Shown: one piece after another, positions 17,231-27,150 of the stretch
Layout: each line of letters begins with the position of its first letter
Position numbering within the stretch: the stretch's first letter is position 1
Assembly: GCA_040403315.1 (NCBI GenBank)
Contig: JBBAKX010000004.1
Coordinates: 1 to 64,000, forward strand
DNA length: 64,000 nt
Direction: 5' to 3'
DNA from: CAMCXT01 sp040403315
GTDB lineage: Bacteria > Bacteroidota > Bacteroidia > M30B66
The notes under the pieces: generated by a model
Told to the model about the DNA's origin: nothing
Databases searched by the model: none
Seen by the model: only the letters and a program-made list of their open reading frames with translations
Position numbers and translations under genes: made by a program

Positions 17231-18433
17231 ATGCAGAAACCAAGATTTCATTTAAGAGAATCAGAACGTCTTGATAGTCTAAATTCTTATTTGATATTAG
17301 ATAGCAAGTCGGAAGAAGAAATAGACAACTTAACCCAACTTGCATCAGAGATTTGTGAAACTCCCATTTCTCTTGTTAGTTTAGTGGATAGCGACAGACA
17401 ATGGTTTAAATCTAAAGTTGGCTTAAATGTAAATGAGACTAGCCGCGATTTAGCATTTTGCGCTCACGCAATCAATGAATCCGAAGACTTTTTTATCATT
17501 GAAGATGCTAGAGCAGATGATCGTTTTTTTGATAATCCCTAAGTTATAAGTAATCCTTTCGTAATATTCTATGCTGGATTCGTATTGAAAAGCGATCAAG
17601 ATCTTCCGTTAGGAACATTGTGCGTTATTGACAATACTCCACGAAAATTAAGTGATAAACAAATCAGGTCACTTAAAACGATTTCAAAGCAGATAATGAA
17701 TTTGCTTAATTATAAAAAAGGTTTGCGTATACAAGAGGAATTAAAATTTCAATTGAAACAGAAAAATCAAGAACTAGAAAGTTTTGCATCGATTGCTGCA
17801 CATGATCTAAAGGCTCCGTTAACAAACATAATGAGTGCAGCCAATTTATTTTCCGATATATATTCTTCACAAATAGACTCAAAAGGGAATCTTCTCTTAG
17901 AATCAATTGAAAAGTCAGGTCATCGACTTAGATTGCTAATTGATGGTTTATTGCAGTTATCAAAAATTGACGATTTGAGTTTATTAACAAAGTCTACAGT
18001 AAACTTAAACGAGATAACAACTGATCTTGCTACACTAATTGGTAATAGTGAAAATTTAACAATTTCGTTGGACTCAGAATTAACAACCATTGAAACATAT
18101 CAAATATTAATTGATCAAATTCTAGTCAATTTATTTACAAATTCATTAAAGTACAGCAATAAGAAAATCGCAGAAATCGAACTTTTTGTTTCCGAAAATC
18201 AAAGACAATATTTATTTATTGTTAAAGACAATGGCCCTGGAATCGATAAAAAGTATCATAGCGCGATTTTTGATTTGTTTAAGACTGCTGCCAGCAAAGA
18301 TCAATTCGGAAATAAAGGAAATGGCATTGGTTTAGCGACAGTAAAAAAAATTGTAGAAAAACTCGGAGGGGAAATTTATGTTGAATCAGAATTAAGCCAA
18401 GGAACTGAATTTCATTTTTCTATTTCTAAATAG
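17231..18433 (+). pseudogene. GAF-domain sensor histidine kinase with one nonsense codon
   Basis: About 400 residues: GAF domain (DSRQWFKSKVGL-like core, CAHAI, PLGTLCVID), then HisKA with the phosphoacceptor His in FASIAAHDLKAPLTN, then HATPase_c (N box NSLKYS, G1 DNGPGID, G2 GNGIGLATVKKIV). The frame is interrupted only by TAA at 17540-17542 (FFDNP-stop-VISNPF); related GAF domains have Leu here (NPLV), so TTA to TAA is the simplest explanation. Start ATG 17231 (MQKPRFHLRE). No response regulator lies beside it. A short GAF part or a reinitiated kinase part might still be made. Confidence 0.82.
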
Positions 18434-18545
18434 AATAGTAATCTTTATTTTGAGAAAAACTTAGACGCGTGATATTTGACTAGCTTTATTATGACAACTG
18501 AAATTCTTATAATCATAAATCTAATAGGCTATTCCGGTTAATTTG

Positions 18546-18968
18546 ATGCAATTTAAAGCCCTCGTGAAATTCATTTTAAATAATCCCATAAAGATATTTT
18601 TAGGACTACTAATGGCAGTAATTCTATTTCATATTTGTATTGCCGTAAAAGTTATTCCTTACGATTTAACTTGGGGAGGTCGTCTTCAAAACGATAATGA
18701 AATGTATGTATTTGAAATTATTTCAATTTTATTAAACCTATTTCTTGGTTCATTACTATTAATTAAGGGAAACTTTGTAAAGCACAAATTTTCGGAAAAG
18801 ATAATTAACGCTATTCTATGGGTGTTCTTTGCAATTTTCATAGTTAATACAATTAGAAACATAATTGCAATCAATACTTTTGAAAAACTGTTTTCAATTT
18901 TAACAGCAATTTCAGCATCATTGTTGTGGCTCATTTTAAAGCAGAAAAAAACAGCAAATCACGAATGA
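18546..18968 (+). CDS. hypothetical four-helix membrane protein
   Basis: 140 residues with four predicted membrane helices (IFLGLLMAVILFHICIAV, then FEIISILLNLFLGSLLLI, then ILWVFFAIFIVNTI, and ILTAISASLLWLILK) and a basic C-terminus. Not recognised. ATG at 18546 is preferred over the TTG one codon upstream. It stands between the broken kinase and the SCO gene on the same strand, without clear operon linkage. Confidence 0.6.
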   Translation: MQFKALVKFILNNPIKIFLGLLMAVILFHICIAVKVIPYDLTWGGRLQNDNEMYVFEIISILLNLFLGSLLLIKGNFVKHKFSEKIINAILWVFFAIFIVNTIRNIIAINTFEKLFSILTAISASLLWLILKQKKTANHE

Positions 18969-19326
18969 GCTTTTGAAAAGTGTGGACTTGGAGCTCCAAA
19001 CAAAGTTTGTAACTTATCCAACATTGGTGATCCGAAATATCATTTATTACAAAATTCATCGACCAAAGTTTAGCTAAAAACTGTTTCTGTCTAATCTTAT
19101 TTTTCAAGGCAGAATTTCATAAATATGTCGATAATTGGGCATTAAATAAATTAATTTTTAATAGATTTTACTTTCGAATTTACAGACTCAATATTTTAAG
19201 ACCATTGAAATGTCTTTTATCTCTACTATATTTAATTTAATAATAAGTCTTTTCAATTCTATTCAAAAAAATTAAAAACATCATATAGGGTGTATTCCTT
19301 CTTATAATTTTGTAGAAATTTACAAC
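18969..19326. other. intergenic with -7 box for the SCO gene
   Basis: AT-rich, no gene seen. TAATTTTG at 19305-19312 fits TAnnTTTG and lies 14 bases before the SCO start codon; no matching -33 element was found. Confidence 0.5.
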
Positions 19327-19980
19327 ATGAAAAAGTTCCTTCCTTTAATTTTACCATTATTACTGATTGCGGGTCTTGCTTGGCTCTATATTCAAACTGG
19401 AAGTCCGAAAAAGGTCTTTAAAAATCTTCCTATTCTTGGAAACCACCGATTGGATACGACTCTTAAAGCTGGAAAACAACAAATTGATACAGTTTTCCAT
19501 ACTATTCCACCGTTTAATTTCATCAATCAAAAGGGGGAAACAGTAACTGAGGAAGTGGTTAAGGGAAAAGTTTATGTTGTTGAATATTTCTTCACTACTT
19601 GCAAAAGCATCTGCCCTATAATGAGCAACCAATTATCCAGGGTTTACAATAATCAAAAGGATGTAATGATTTTGTCTCATACTGTTGATCCAGAAACAGA
19701 TAGCCCAGAAATTTTAGATCTTTACGCTTCTAAGTACAACGCCGATTCGAAACGATGGATTTTCCTAACAGGAGCAAAATCTGAATTGTACAAACAAGCG
19801 AGAACCGGATACTTACTTGATGCGCAAGAAGGAAATGGAGGACCAGAAGACTTTATCCACACACAAAACTTTGCTCTTATAGATAAAAAAGGAAGAATCC
19901 GTGGATTTTATGATGGCACGGACTCCTCCTCTGTTAATGAATTAATTACTGATATTAATTTTCTTTTCGACGAAAATTAA
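19327..19980 (+). CDS. SCO1/SenC-family copper chaperone
   Basis: 217 residues: an N-terminal membrane anchor (FLPLILPLLLIAGLAWLYI) and a thioredoxin-fold domain. The Cu(I)/redox motif CxxxC is present as TCKSICPIM, with the conserved distal His in FIHTQNFALIDKKGR and the typical DPETDSPEIL loop. Family role: insertion of copper into the CuA site of cytochrome c oxidase, or thiol-disulfide reduction, in the periplasm. It closes the copper island and overlaps the end of the opposing DUF3078 gene by 4 bases. Confidence 0.92.
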   Translation: MKKFLPLILPLLLIAGLAWLYIQTGSPKKVFKNLPILGNHRLDTTLKAGKQQIDTVFHTIPPFNFINQKGETVTEEVVKGKVYVVEYFFTTCKSICPIMSNQLSRVYNNQKDVMILSHTVDPETDSPEILDLYASKYNADSKRWIFLTGAKSELYKQARTGYLLDAQEGNGGPEDFIHTQNFALIDKKGRIRGFYDGTDSSSVNELITDINFLFDEN

Positions 19981-20924
19981 AATTTAAATGAAATTCCAAC
20001 TCCAAGAACCTCTTTGAATTGCGTTCTTGGACCAGTGCCATCTACTTCAACCCCGTTCACTAATCTCTTAACTGGGACTTGAACATCATGATCGTATATT
20101 AAATTTGTGAAGATGCTGGTTGTTAACCATTTATTTGCCTTGATAAGTAAAATAGTTTCCCAGTTGACATCGATATTCTGTCTTTGTTCAGAAATTGGAT
20201 CAGTATAATTATTGAACAATTGAAGATTGGATATGATGCTTACATTCTTTGCTAAATCCTTTTGAAGCCTAGCCCTCATATAAGCACCAAATTCGAATCT
20301 AACATTTTCACCTTCAGTTTTATTGCCAAATGAGTCTATGATTGCTGGCTTAACGCCAAATTGACCCGCATCGGCCAAGTCTTGATTAAGCACAAATGTA
20401 GATCTACCAGTAGCTGGTGATAAAAACAAAGAAAACCAATCATTTGGTTTATAGTCAACACCAATGGCCAACGAAAGAAATGCAGGCGCCATAAAATCAG
20501 ATATTATTGTACTATCATTGGGAAAATTAAACCCGGGAGCAAACTGAGTCCTAAAGTTCATTAAGCCCGCATAGTAGAATTTACCTTTTGCCTTTTTGCC
20601 AAATTTGGCATTAAGCTCAAGTTTATCTTCATTTTTTCTGATTGACTGACTAGCTGTCGAGATAATACCGAAACCACCATCGAGCAATGATTCAAAGTAA
20701 AGATCGTTCTTTCTATATTTCCAAAAATAGTTGCCTATAACTGTAGAAGAAAGTGCACTTTCTCCGCCAGCAGCCCAATTTTGAAGCGCTACTTGATTGA
20801 CTGAAAAAGACAAAAAACCACCTCTTTTCCATCCTTTAACCGCAGTATCTTCTAATACCACGATCTGTCCGAAAAGAGAGCTGAAACTAACAAAAACAAC
20901 GAAAAATAGGACTATCTTCTTCAT
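19977..20924 (-). CDS. DUF3078 outer-membrane protein
   Basis: 315 residues with signal peptide (KKIVLFFVVFVSFSSLFGQ), the family's WKRGGFLSFSVNQVALQNWAAGGE opening and many amphipathic strands ending in Phe-Lys-Phe, typical of an outer-membrane barrel. DUF3078 is widespread in Bacteroidota; function unknown. The gene starts one base after the mscL stop, so the two are likely co-transcribed. Confidence 0.88.
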   Translation of the reverse strand: MKKIVLFFVVFVSFSSLFGQIVVLEDTAVKGWKRGGFLSFSVNQVALQNWAAGGESALSSTVIGNYFWKYRKNDLYFESLLDGGFGIISTASQSIRKNEDKLELNAKFGKKAKGKFYYAGLMNFRTQFAPGFNFPNDSTIISDFMAPAFLSLAIGVDYKPNDWFSLFLSPATGRSTFVLNQDLADAGQFGVKPAIIDSFGNKTEGENVRFEFGAYMRARLQKDLAKNVSIISNLQLFNNYTDPISEQRQNIDVNWETILLIKANKWLTTSIFTNLIYDHDVQVPVKRLVNGVEVDGTGPRTQFKEVLGVGISFKF

Positions 20925-20925
20925 A

Positions 20926-21309
20926 TTATCTTCTCTCCTTTAAAAGATCACGAATTTCCGAAAGCAAATTTTCTTCCTTAGTTGGCGCAGGTTCACTTGG
21001 AGGAAGAGCTACTTCTTGTTTTTTCAAAGAATTCAACCCCTTAATCACCATAAAAAGAGCGAAAGCTATAATTAGAAAGGAGATTATTGCTTGAATGAAT
21101 TTTCCATATGCAATAACGGCATCTCCAATTTCTATAGCTCTATCATTGAAATTTATGCCTCCAGAAACTACGCCTAACAAAGGCATTAAAATATCACCCA
21201 CTAAGGAGTTTACGATTCCACCAAATGCACCGCCGATGATCACACCGACTGCAAGGTCTACTACATTGCCTTTCATGGCAAAATCTCTGAATTCTTTAAT
21301 GAGTCCCAT
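20926..21309 (-). CDS. mscL: large-conductance mechanosensitive channel MscL
   Basis: 127 residues with the canonical MscL N-terminus (KEFRDFAMKGNVVDLAVGVIIG), the first pore helix, a periplasmic loop, the second helix (FIQAIISFLIIAFALFMVIK) and a charged C-terminal helix (EENLLSEIRDLL). Family role: homopentameric inner-membrane tension-gated valve that releases solutes on hypo-osmotic shock. First gene of a pair with the DUF3078 gene. Confidence 0.97.
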   Translation of the reverse strand: MGLIKEFRDFAMKGNVVDLAVGVIIGGAFGGIVNSLVGDILMPLLGVVSGGINFNDRAIEIGDAVIAYGKFIQAIISFLIIAFALFMVIKGLNSLKKQEVALPPSEPAPTKEENLLSEIRDLLKERR

Positions 21310-21393
21310 TATGAAATGAATTTATTGATTGTGCGAGTAAAAATAAATAACCAATAATTTTCAATAAGAGACTAGCATTAAACTTATTAACAA

Positions 21394-21431
21394 TAAAAAA
21401 CATCTCGAAACCCTTATTGAATTGCGAGATG
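21394..21431 (-). terminator. terminator of the large T9SS protein gene
   Basis: CGAGATG (21425-21431) and CATCTCG (21401-21407) form a 7-bp stem; on the minus strand it is followed by TTTTTT (from 21400 down). It lies 18 bases past the stop of the minus-strand gene at 21449. Confidence 0.85.
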
Positions 21432-21448
21432 CTCAATATTCATAGGTG

Positions 21449-24400
21449 TTACCTCTTAGTTAACTTGGCACTTAAACGCTGCAATCCTGAAGTCCAAACA
21501 GCTGTATAAACACCATAAGGAAGTTCAGAAATATCTGATTGAATAAATCCATCGTTATTAGAGTTGATAATTATTGACCTTACTTCTGATCCAACAATAT
21601 TATACAACTTCAACTCGCCTTTTTCAGTGCTTCCTGTAGAAAAGTTAACCATCGATCCATCAGAAGGATTTGGCCAAACCTGCATTTCATTCAGTACTTG
21701 TTGTTGATGTTGGGTCGATTTAATAACAAGCTTAAGCCTTCCTTTTGCAGTAGATGCAGGACTTTCATTTACTTCTACCGCAACCTTGAGTCCTTCAATT
21801 AATTTTGTAGTAGTTCCTTTGAACTCATCTAACAAATAAAATGAAATCCCATTTCCAAAGCTACTCAATTGCGAAGCTTGAAATTCATAAACTCCCGCAA
21901 TGGCTGAAAGATTCAAAGGGATTACCTTTTCAGAAACATTCAGATCCGGCACATTAAAAATGTGCGCAGACAATGATTCACCAGTTTCATTTATCGCTGA
22001 AATATTCAAAGGCACATCAGGTAAAATTGGCTTAGTGGCATCAAATGCATCTTCAAATGATTCTGTTGCAAATTGGTCGAAACCTATTACTACTTCATCT
22101 GAAATTTCCATTTGAATATTCGAAATTGTAAGTCGAAGTTGATCTTGAATTAAACCATTTCTAAACATCAATGTATCTGGAAATTGTGATGATTTTACAA
22201 GTTCATTAATGTTCAAAACTGGATTTGATTCTGTGGCTTTGAGGAAAAATGCTTGCCCAGGCCCAATGAAACGCGATCCTCCATTTGTAGCTGCAGATGG
22301 ATTATTCGAGTTAAAAGATGCGTATTGATTTATTCTAGGATTCCAAATAAAAATGGTTCCAGAAACTCCGCTTTTGACCCAATCAGTCGACATCCAATCG
22401 ATCGGAGATGCATACGGATTAGACAATAAATTCCACCCATTGCCATTGTCTGTTTCAATACAAACTCCAGTGCACTGAATTGGAAGATTAATGTTTCCTT
22501 GATTTGGAGTTCCTTTGAAGTCGATTGTAACAGCATTTGGAATAGTTATGTTCGAAATCGGAATTTGTGTTCTATCTCCAACGTGATATAATATTAGCCC
22601 TTTCCCTGTTGGAATTACTTCATATATGCTTGAAGGCGATCTCCATTCATTTCCATTTGGCAATGATTCGTTAAAAACACTCAAATTTGAAGTAAATACC
22701 GTTGGATTGTCAAAACCATTTGCTCCCGATCCAGGACCCAATACTATTACATTGTCTTTTAATTGTTTGAAAGTTATACCATTTGTAGTGTCAACAGGAG
22801 CACCCAAAAATCTATTTGAACGAATTCCTCCACGCGTCCATCTTTGAATATTCATATTACCAACTATCGATGCTCCAGTCAACATTGGTGCAATTCGAGC
22901 GGTTGAAGATTGAGAAGATAAAAGCGTAACAACTCGATTATTGGAAATGCCATCTGCATCAAAGGAGGTATTGTTTCCAACCTGCAGAGTTGATTTTACT
23001 GATGCATTGGCTATTATTGTCTTAACTCCAGTTCGACTCACGGTTAAACTATTGTAAGCAAATCCAGTAATGTCCTGATTTCCCGATCTATCAAAATGAA
23101 TTGTGTTTCCAGTGGTTGTATAAAAATTGGAAGCATTCGGCACAAAGCCCGAGGAGGCTGCAAAAATTCTAATTTCACCTGGGGTTAGGGTAATTAATCT
23201 ACCTGAACCACCTATTGTTAAACGGTTATATGCTATAGCTGGAATAGATTGTGGTCCAATTCCATTAAAATTGACTGTTCCATTTCCTCTGCCAAAAATT
23301 CCATTCATTAATAATGTTCCTGCAATATTCAATGTGCCATTTTGCGCCATGTAAGCACCATTGTTCTGAGTAAAATTCTGGCTTACATTCATTGATCCGG
23401 CTCCTACATTCCCATAAATCTCACCGTTATTTTGAATTACTGATCCACTTATGGCAACCAAGCCATTGTTGCAACTGAATCGACCTCCGTTAACAGTTAA
23501 ATTTCCTAGGATGTTTACTTGAGCAGCATTCGCTGAAAAGACCATTGAATCTTGTTGAATACCTGCTAATGCATTAACTGTTCCACTATTAGCAGCAAAA
23601 TCACCATAATTGTAAATTAATGAATTTGCATTAATTGAACCAGAATTGTTTTGAAATCTTCCATAATTGTAAATATTCCCAATTACATTCAAGCTTTCAT
23701 TTGCATTCAATAAAACTCCATCATTGTGAATTTCCAAATTCCCTAGAATAGTGGTAGTACTAACCAATGAACCAATCCCAGTAACCTCAACGCGAGGAAT
23801 CATTAAATCGTGAAAATCGAAATTACCACCTGCTAGACAAACAACTGCTTCCGACTCAAAACTAATCATCGAATTGTCGTGAGAAAAACCATTTCCAAAG
23901 CTAAGTAGTCCATTTACGATAAATTCACCACCCGATTTAACAACCTCAATTCGAGGAAGAATTTTACTTCCCGCATTCAAGTTTCCTCCTAATATTGTTT
24001 GAATTCCTGCACCAGCAAATGAAACTAATCCGTCGCCTGTATTCACTTGGATTGTTCCATATTGAGCGATATTCATATTGCCTATCAAACGAATTGTTCC
24101 ATTGTTTAATTTAACAGGTCGATCAGTTGAATTTCCATTGTCGATAGAAAACGTATTATTTACTATTACATATCCAGAAATTTCAACTGATTTTGCAGTA
24201 ACGTTTTCCTTGTGCTCAATTGTTAAATTGTAGAATTCTGGTTGACCAATAATACTGTAAGGAAAGGTGCTGCTGCCAGAGAGAATTACCCCGCCATTGT
24301 TATTATCAAATGATCCGTTAATTCTACGAAAATCTCCTTTGATTTTTAATGTTGAAGTTGGTGCATTAAACAAAGCGTCGCTATTGATTTCAAGATTTCC

Positions 24401-25675
24401 ATTAATCAATACAGGCGAAGAATTAGATTTAAATGTAGATGCCTCTAATTTAAATTCACCAAGATTGATTAAATTACATCCAGATAAATTCATGTTACTC
24501 CCAAATAAATTTGCAGCTGCATTGTAAGATAATTGAACATCACCTGCTGACTTATTCAAATTGCTATTATTCAATATAGATGAATATCCATTAATTACTG
24601 AATTACCTGATCCTAAATCAAGATTACTGTTTACCATATTTAAATGGTTCGCGATAAACAAACCACTTCCAACATTTATAGAAGATTGATTTAATTCCAA
24701 TGTATCATTTAATGCAAGACGAAAATCGCCTGATACTTTAGAAATTATTGACTGGTCTACATTTACAGATCCAGAAGCCAAAAACGCACCCATTCCGAGC
24801 GAAGCCGGCGAATTTGTAAATGAAACATCTACACCATTAAAAATAGAATTTCCAAAATTAATTTGAGAATTAACAAACGCAACAGATGCATTATTGCTCA
24901 TATACCATCCACCAGAAGCTTTGTCGACTTGTGCGCCATTAAAAGAAACAGGTGCGGCAAAATAGATCGATGAAGTTCCGGCATTAAATGTCCCGGCATT
25001 AAACTGCAATCCTTTAAAATTAACAGTTGATGCCAAACAATTAAATGTACCGTTCGAAATTATTGCAGGAGTTAAGCTATTGAAATAGGCAATTCCTGAT
25101 GCTTTTTGAACTACTCCTCCAGATTGATTGTAAGCTCCATTCAAAGAAAATATCCCAGAACCTAGAGTGGCATTTCCAGAAGCCATATTGAAAGTTCCAA
25201 GAATTTCTACTTTACCACTTCCAAATGTTAAAGATCCAGCAAGCAATTCTAAATTTACAAAAGAAGAAATACCATCGTTACCCTTAATTAGTGAACCACC
25301 GTTAATTCTTAGCAATTGCATAGACTTTAATCGGCTTCGGTTCATATTGACAGTACCACCTTCGATGCTAAAAAGCTGTTGAACTGTTAATATTGCTGTT
25401 GCAGAATTGGATCCCGTTAATGTACCTGAGTAATCTGGCAGTAAGCTTATGCTTTTAACAATAGCTGTAGATGGAAGATTACAAGGCTGGTTAGAAACTG
25501 CTCCTGTAAAAATTATATCATCCGATGAAGTTGGTATACCTGATGGCTGCCAATTAAAAGGATTTGACCAACTTGCATTTTGTGAGCCAATCCAAGTTTT
25601 AGTCGCTGCAAATGATTCTGCAGGGTTTAGTGCAATTGTGCACAGTAGAATGAGTAAATAGTAGAAACGGTTCAT
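21449..25675 (-). CDS. giant secreted beta-repeat protein with T9SS sorting domain
   Basis: 1408 residues with a signal peptide (FYYLLILLCTIALNPAESFA). Most of the chain is Asn/Ser/Gly-rich short strands repeated every 20-25 residues (patterns such as NFGNSIFNG, LDLGSGNSVING, NNNGGVILSGS, VNFNGIGPQSI), as in beta-solenoid surface proteins. A later region (about residue 940 on) has ANRWTRGG/NPYAS-type segments seen in Bacteroidota cell-surface proteins. The last 80 residues are a type-A T9SS sorting domain (MQVWPNPSDG, LYNIVG, LPYGVYTAVW, KLTKR). Intact, single-gene unit with its own terminator. The ligand is unknown. Confidence 0.88.
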   Translation of the reverse strand: MNRFYYLLILLCTIALNPAESFAATKTWIGSQNASWSNPFNWQPSGIPTSSDDIIFTGAVSNQPCNLPSTAIVKSISLLPDYSGTLTGSNSATAILTVQQLFSIEGGTVNMNRSRLKSMQLLRINGGSLIKGNDGISSFVNLELLAGSLTFGSGKVEILGTFNMASGNATLGSGIFSLNGAYNQSGGVVQKASGIAYFNSLTPAIISNGTFNCLASTVNFKGLQFNAGTFNAGTSSIYFAAPVSFNGAQVDKASGGWYMSNNASVAFVNSQINFGNSIFNGVDVSFTNSPASLGMGAFLASGSVNVDQSIISKVSGDFRLALNDTLELNQSSINVGSGLFIANHLNMVNSNLDLGSGNSVINGYSSILNNSNLNKSAGDVQLSYNAAANLFGSNMNLSGCNLINLGEFKLEASTFKSNSSPVLINGNLEINSDALFNAPTSTLKIKGDFRRINGSFDNNNGGVILSGSSTFPYSIIGQPEFYNLTIEHKENVTAKSVEISGYVIVNNTFSIDNGNSTDRPVKLNNGTIRLIGNMNIAQYGTIQVNTGDGLVSFAGAGIQTILGGNLNAGSKILPRIEVVKSGGEFIVNGLLSFGNGFSHDNSMISFESEAVVCLAGGNFDFHDLMIPRVEVTGIGSLVSTTTILGNLEIHNDGVLLNANESLNVIGNIYNYGRFQNNSGSINANSLIYNYGDFAANSGTVNALAGIQQDSMVFSANAAQVNILGNLTVNGGRFSCNNGLVAISGSVIQNNGEIYGNVGAGSMNVSQNFTQNNGAYMAQNGTLNIAGTLLMNGIFGRGNGTVNFNGIGPQSIPAIAYNRLTIGGSGRLITLTPGEIRIFAASSGFVPNASNFYTTTGNTIHFDRSGNQDITGFAYNSLTVSRTGVKTIIANASVKSTLQVGNNTSFDADGISNNRVVTLLSSQSSTARIAPMLTGASIVGNMNIQRWTRGGIRSNRFLGAPVDTTNGITFKQLKDNVIVLGPGSGANGFDNPTVFTSNLSVFNESLPNGNEWRSPSSIYEVIPTGKGLILYHVGDRTQIPISNITIPNAVTIDFKGTPNQGNINLPIQCTGVCIETDNGNGWNLLSNPYASPIDWMSTDWVKSGVSGTIFIWNPRINQYASFNSNNPSAATNGGSRFIGPGQAFFLKATESNPVLNINELVKSSQFPDTLMFRNGLIQDQLRLTISNIQMEISDEVVIGFDQFATESFEDAFDATKPILPDVPLNISAINETGESLSAHIFNVPDLNVSEKVIPLNLSAIAGVYEFQASQLSSFGNGISFYLLDEFKGTTTKLIEGLKVAVEVNESPASTAKGRLKLVIKSTQHQQQVLNEMQVWPNPSDGSMVNFSTGSTEKGELKLYNIVGSEVRSIIINSNNDGFIQSDISELPYGVYTAVWTSGLQRLSAKLTKR

Positions 25676-25989
25676 AATATCGAGGTGTTCGGTTGTTATT
25701 TGTAAATCTTCTACGACAAATCTATAACCGCTGTTTGGCCTCGTTTGGAGGTGACCTCGTTGTTACTTACAGTGTAAGATTATTCTAGATGTTCGGCTTT
25801 ATGAAGGGGAAATTAACCGTCAGAAAATCGAAAAGCCTAGTATTTATTGAGTGTTCAGAAGAACAAAATATTCAATAAAATTGAAAATAAAAAAGTAAGA
25901 AAGAATGAATTATGTAATATATTAAGGGAAAAGAACGCAAATCATAACTTATCGCATTTCGAATCAAATATATTAGATAGTCAGATTTT
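25676..25989. other. intergenic with possible minus-strand promoter
   Basis: No gene seen. On the minus strand TAGATTTG (25724 down to 25717) fits the -7 consensus for the T9SS protein gene, about 40 bases before its start. A palindromic GAGGTGACCTC lies near 25750. Confidence 0.4.
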
Positions 25990-26286
25990 CTAAGTATAAC
26001 TGAAAAGGCGGAGCCAAGTTACTGCCTCAGGCTTACGATCAAAATGAACCTTAGTGGCTGCCCAAGTTGATTTGAACAATTCAGAATTTCGATAATCTTC
26101 CAACGCTTGTTGGTTGGCCCAATGGCTATAAGTTGAATAACTACAAGGATCGTTTGTATCCTGCAGTAATTCGAGATACAGACATCCAGTTGTTGCACGA
26201 ATTTTATCCGCACTATTTTTGAACACCTCAACAAACTGATCGCAACCATCAGCATTGAAATGCATTTTAACGATTCTAACTAGCAT
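25990..26286 (-). CDS. antibiotic-biosynthesis-monooxygenase-like (ABM) protein
   Basis: 98 residues in the small ferredoxin-like ABM fold: MLVRIVKMHFN first strand, GCLYLELLQDTNDP and HWANQQALEDYRNSELF. I start at ATG 26286, which overlaps the stop of the SAM hydrolase gene, indicating translational coupling; the longer frame from 26310 lies inside that gene. ABM proteins include small quinol or heme-modifying monooxygenases and many of unknown role. Confidence 0.8.
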   Translation of the reverse strand: MLVRIVKMHFNADGCDQFVEVFKNSADKIRATTGCLYLELLQDTNDPCSYSTYSHWANQQALEDYRNSELFKSTWAATKVHFDRKPEAVTWLRLFSYT

Positions 26287-27058
26287 AAAATTCAACGCGA
26301 ATAGTATCACTCACTTTTAGGCCTAGTAGCTTTGCCGCAGAGCCTCTAACGAGCGCAATTTCTAAAAATCCGGAGTGCCCAAATATGGCTATCAAGGAAG
26401 AAGGACCTTGATCGTTATAGTTTTTTGTAATTCTTGAAATGATGTCTTTGCTTTTCAATTGGATTTCAAAAGGCTCTCCCCTCCCCGCTTCTTCGAACAT
26501 TTCACGAGTTAGGTTGGTGATCAGATTTCCGAATGAATCAATATATATGATATTCGCTTTGATGTGCCCGCTTCCAATCGGCGGACTTTGCATCAGCATT
26601 TGCCGGAGTGTTTCCCGCTTTCTGCCAATCACTTCAAGCGTTCCTCCACGCGCCAAATGACAAGCTGCAGGAACAAATACATCTAACATTGGAAATGTTG
26701 GAGTAACGGCATCTTTCCCTACACGCAGTTGCACAATTTCATCCACAACAACATTCAAAATGAGCGAAAAAACACCATTGTCGGCGCCAATAAAAAAGTG
26801 CCCTCCAGCCGATATTGCTACCAACGCAGCGTCTTCACTTTCGAGGGGCTCAACGCCAACAATGTGAATTGTACCCTTTGGGAAATGCTTCCATGCATTC
26901 GAAACGATAAAAGCCGTTTTCACCAAATCATATTTGGGAATATCATGGCTAATATCAACCATCCTAACATCAACAATCTGGCTCAAAATCTCGCCTTTCA
27001 CAGCTGCCAAATAATAATCAGTAGTGCCCAAATCGGATGTAAGTGTAATTATTGCCAT
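26276..27058 (-). CDS. SAM hydrolase / SAM-dependent hydroxide adenosyltransferase (DUF62)
   Basis: 260 residues, the family's normal length. The N-terminal TLTSDLGTTDYYLAAVKG contains the conserved Asp-Leu-Gly-x-x-D/Y motif that binds SAM ribose; VDISHDIP and FIGADNGVFS are also diagnostic. The enzyme splits S-adenosylmethionine to adenosine and methionine. It is divergent from phoH, sharing a very tight start region, and overlaps the ABM gene downstream. Confidence 0.92.
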   Translation of the reverse strand: MAIITLTSDLGTTDYYLAAVKGEILSQIVDVRMVDISHDIPKYDLVKTAFIVSNAWKHFPKGTIHIVGVEPLESEDAALVAISAGGHFFIGADNGVFSLILNVVVDEIVQLRVGKDAVTPTFPMLDVFVPAACHLARGGTLEVIGRKRETLRQMLMQSPPIGSGHIKANIIYIDSFGNLITNLTREMFEEAGRGEPFEIQLKSKDIISRITKNYNDQGPSSLIAIFGHSGFLEIALVRGSAAKLLGLKVSDTIRVEFYAS

Positions 27059-27150
27059 TTCGGGATGATTTCGCGTTGTCGGAACGCATCAAAATTCATT
27101 TATTTGTAGATCAAAAACAAAGATTAATTCTCCCAGTTCCAGCAAATCCC

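Noticed and set aside
4634..18433. Recoded stop codons (alternative genetic code)
   Set aside because: Both TAA and TAG interrupt frames together with frameshifts, and all genes from 19 kb on use normal stops, so decay is the simpler reading.
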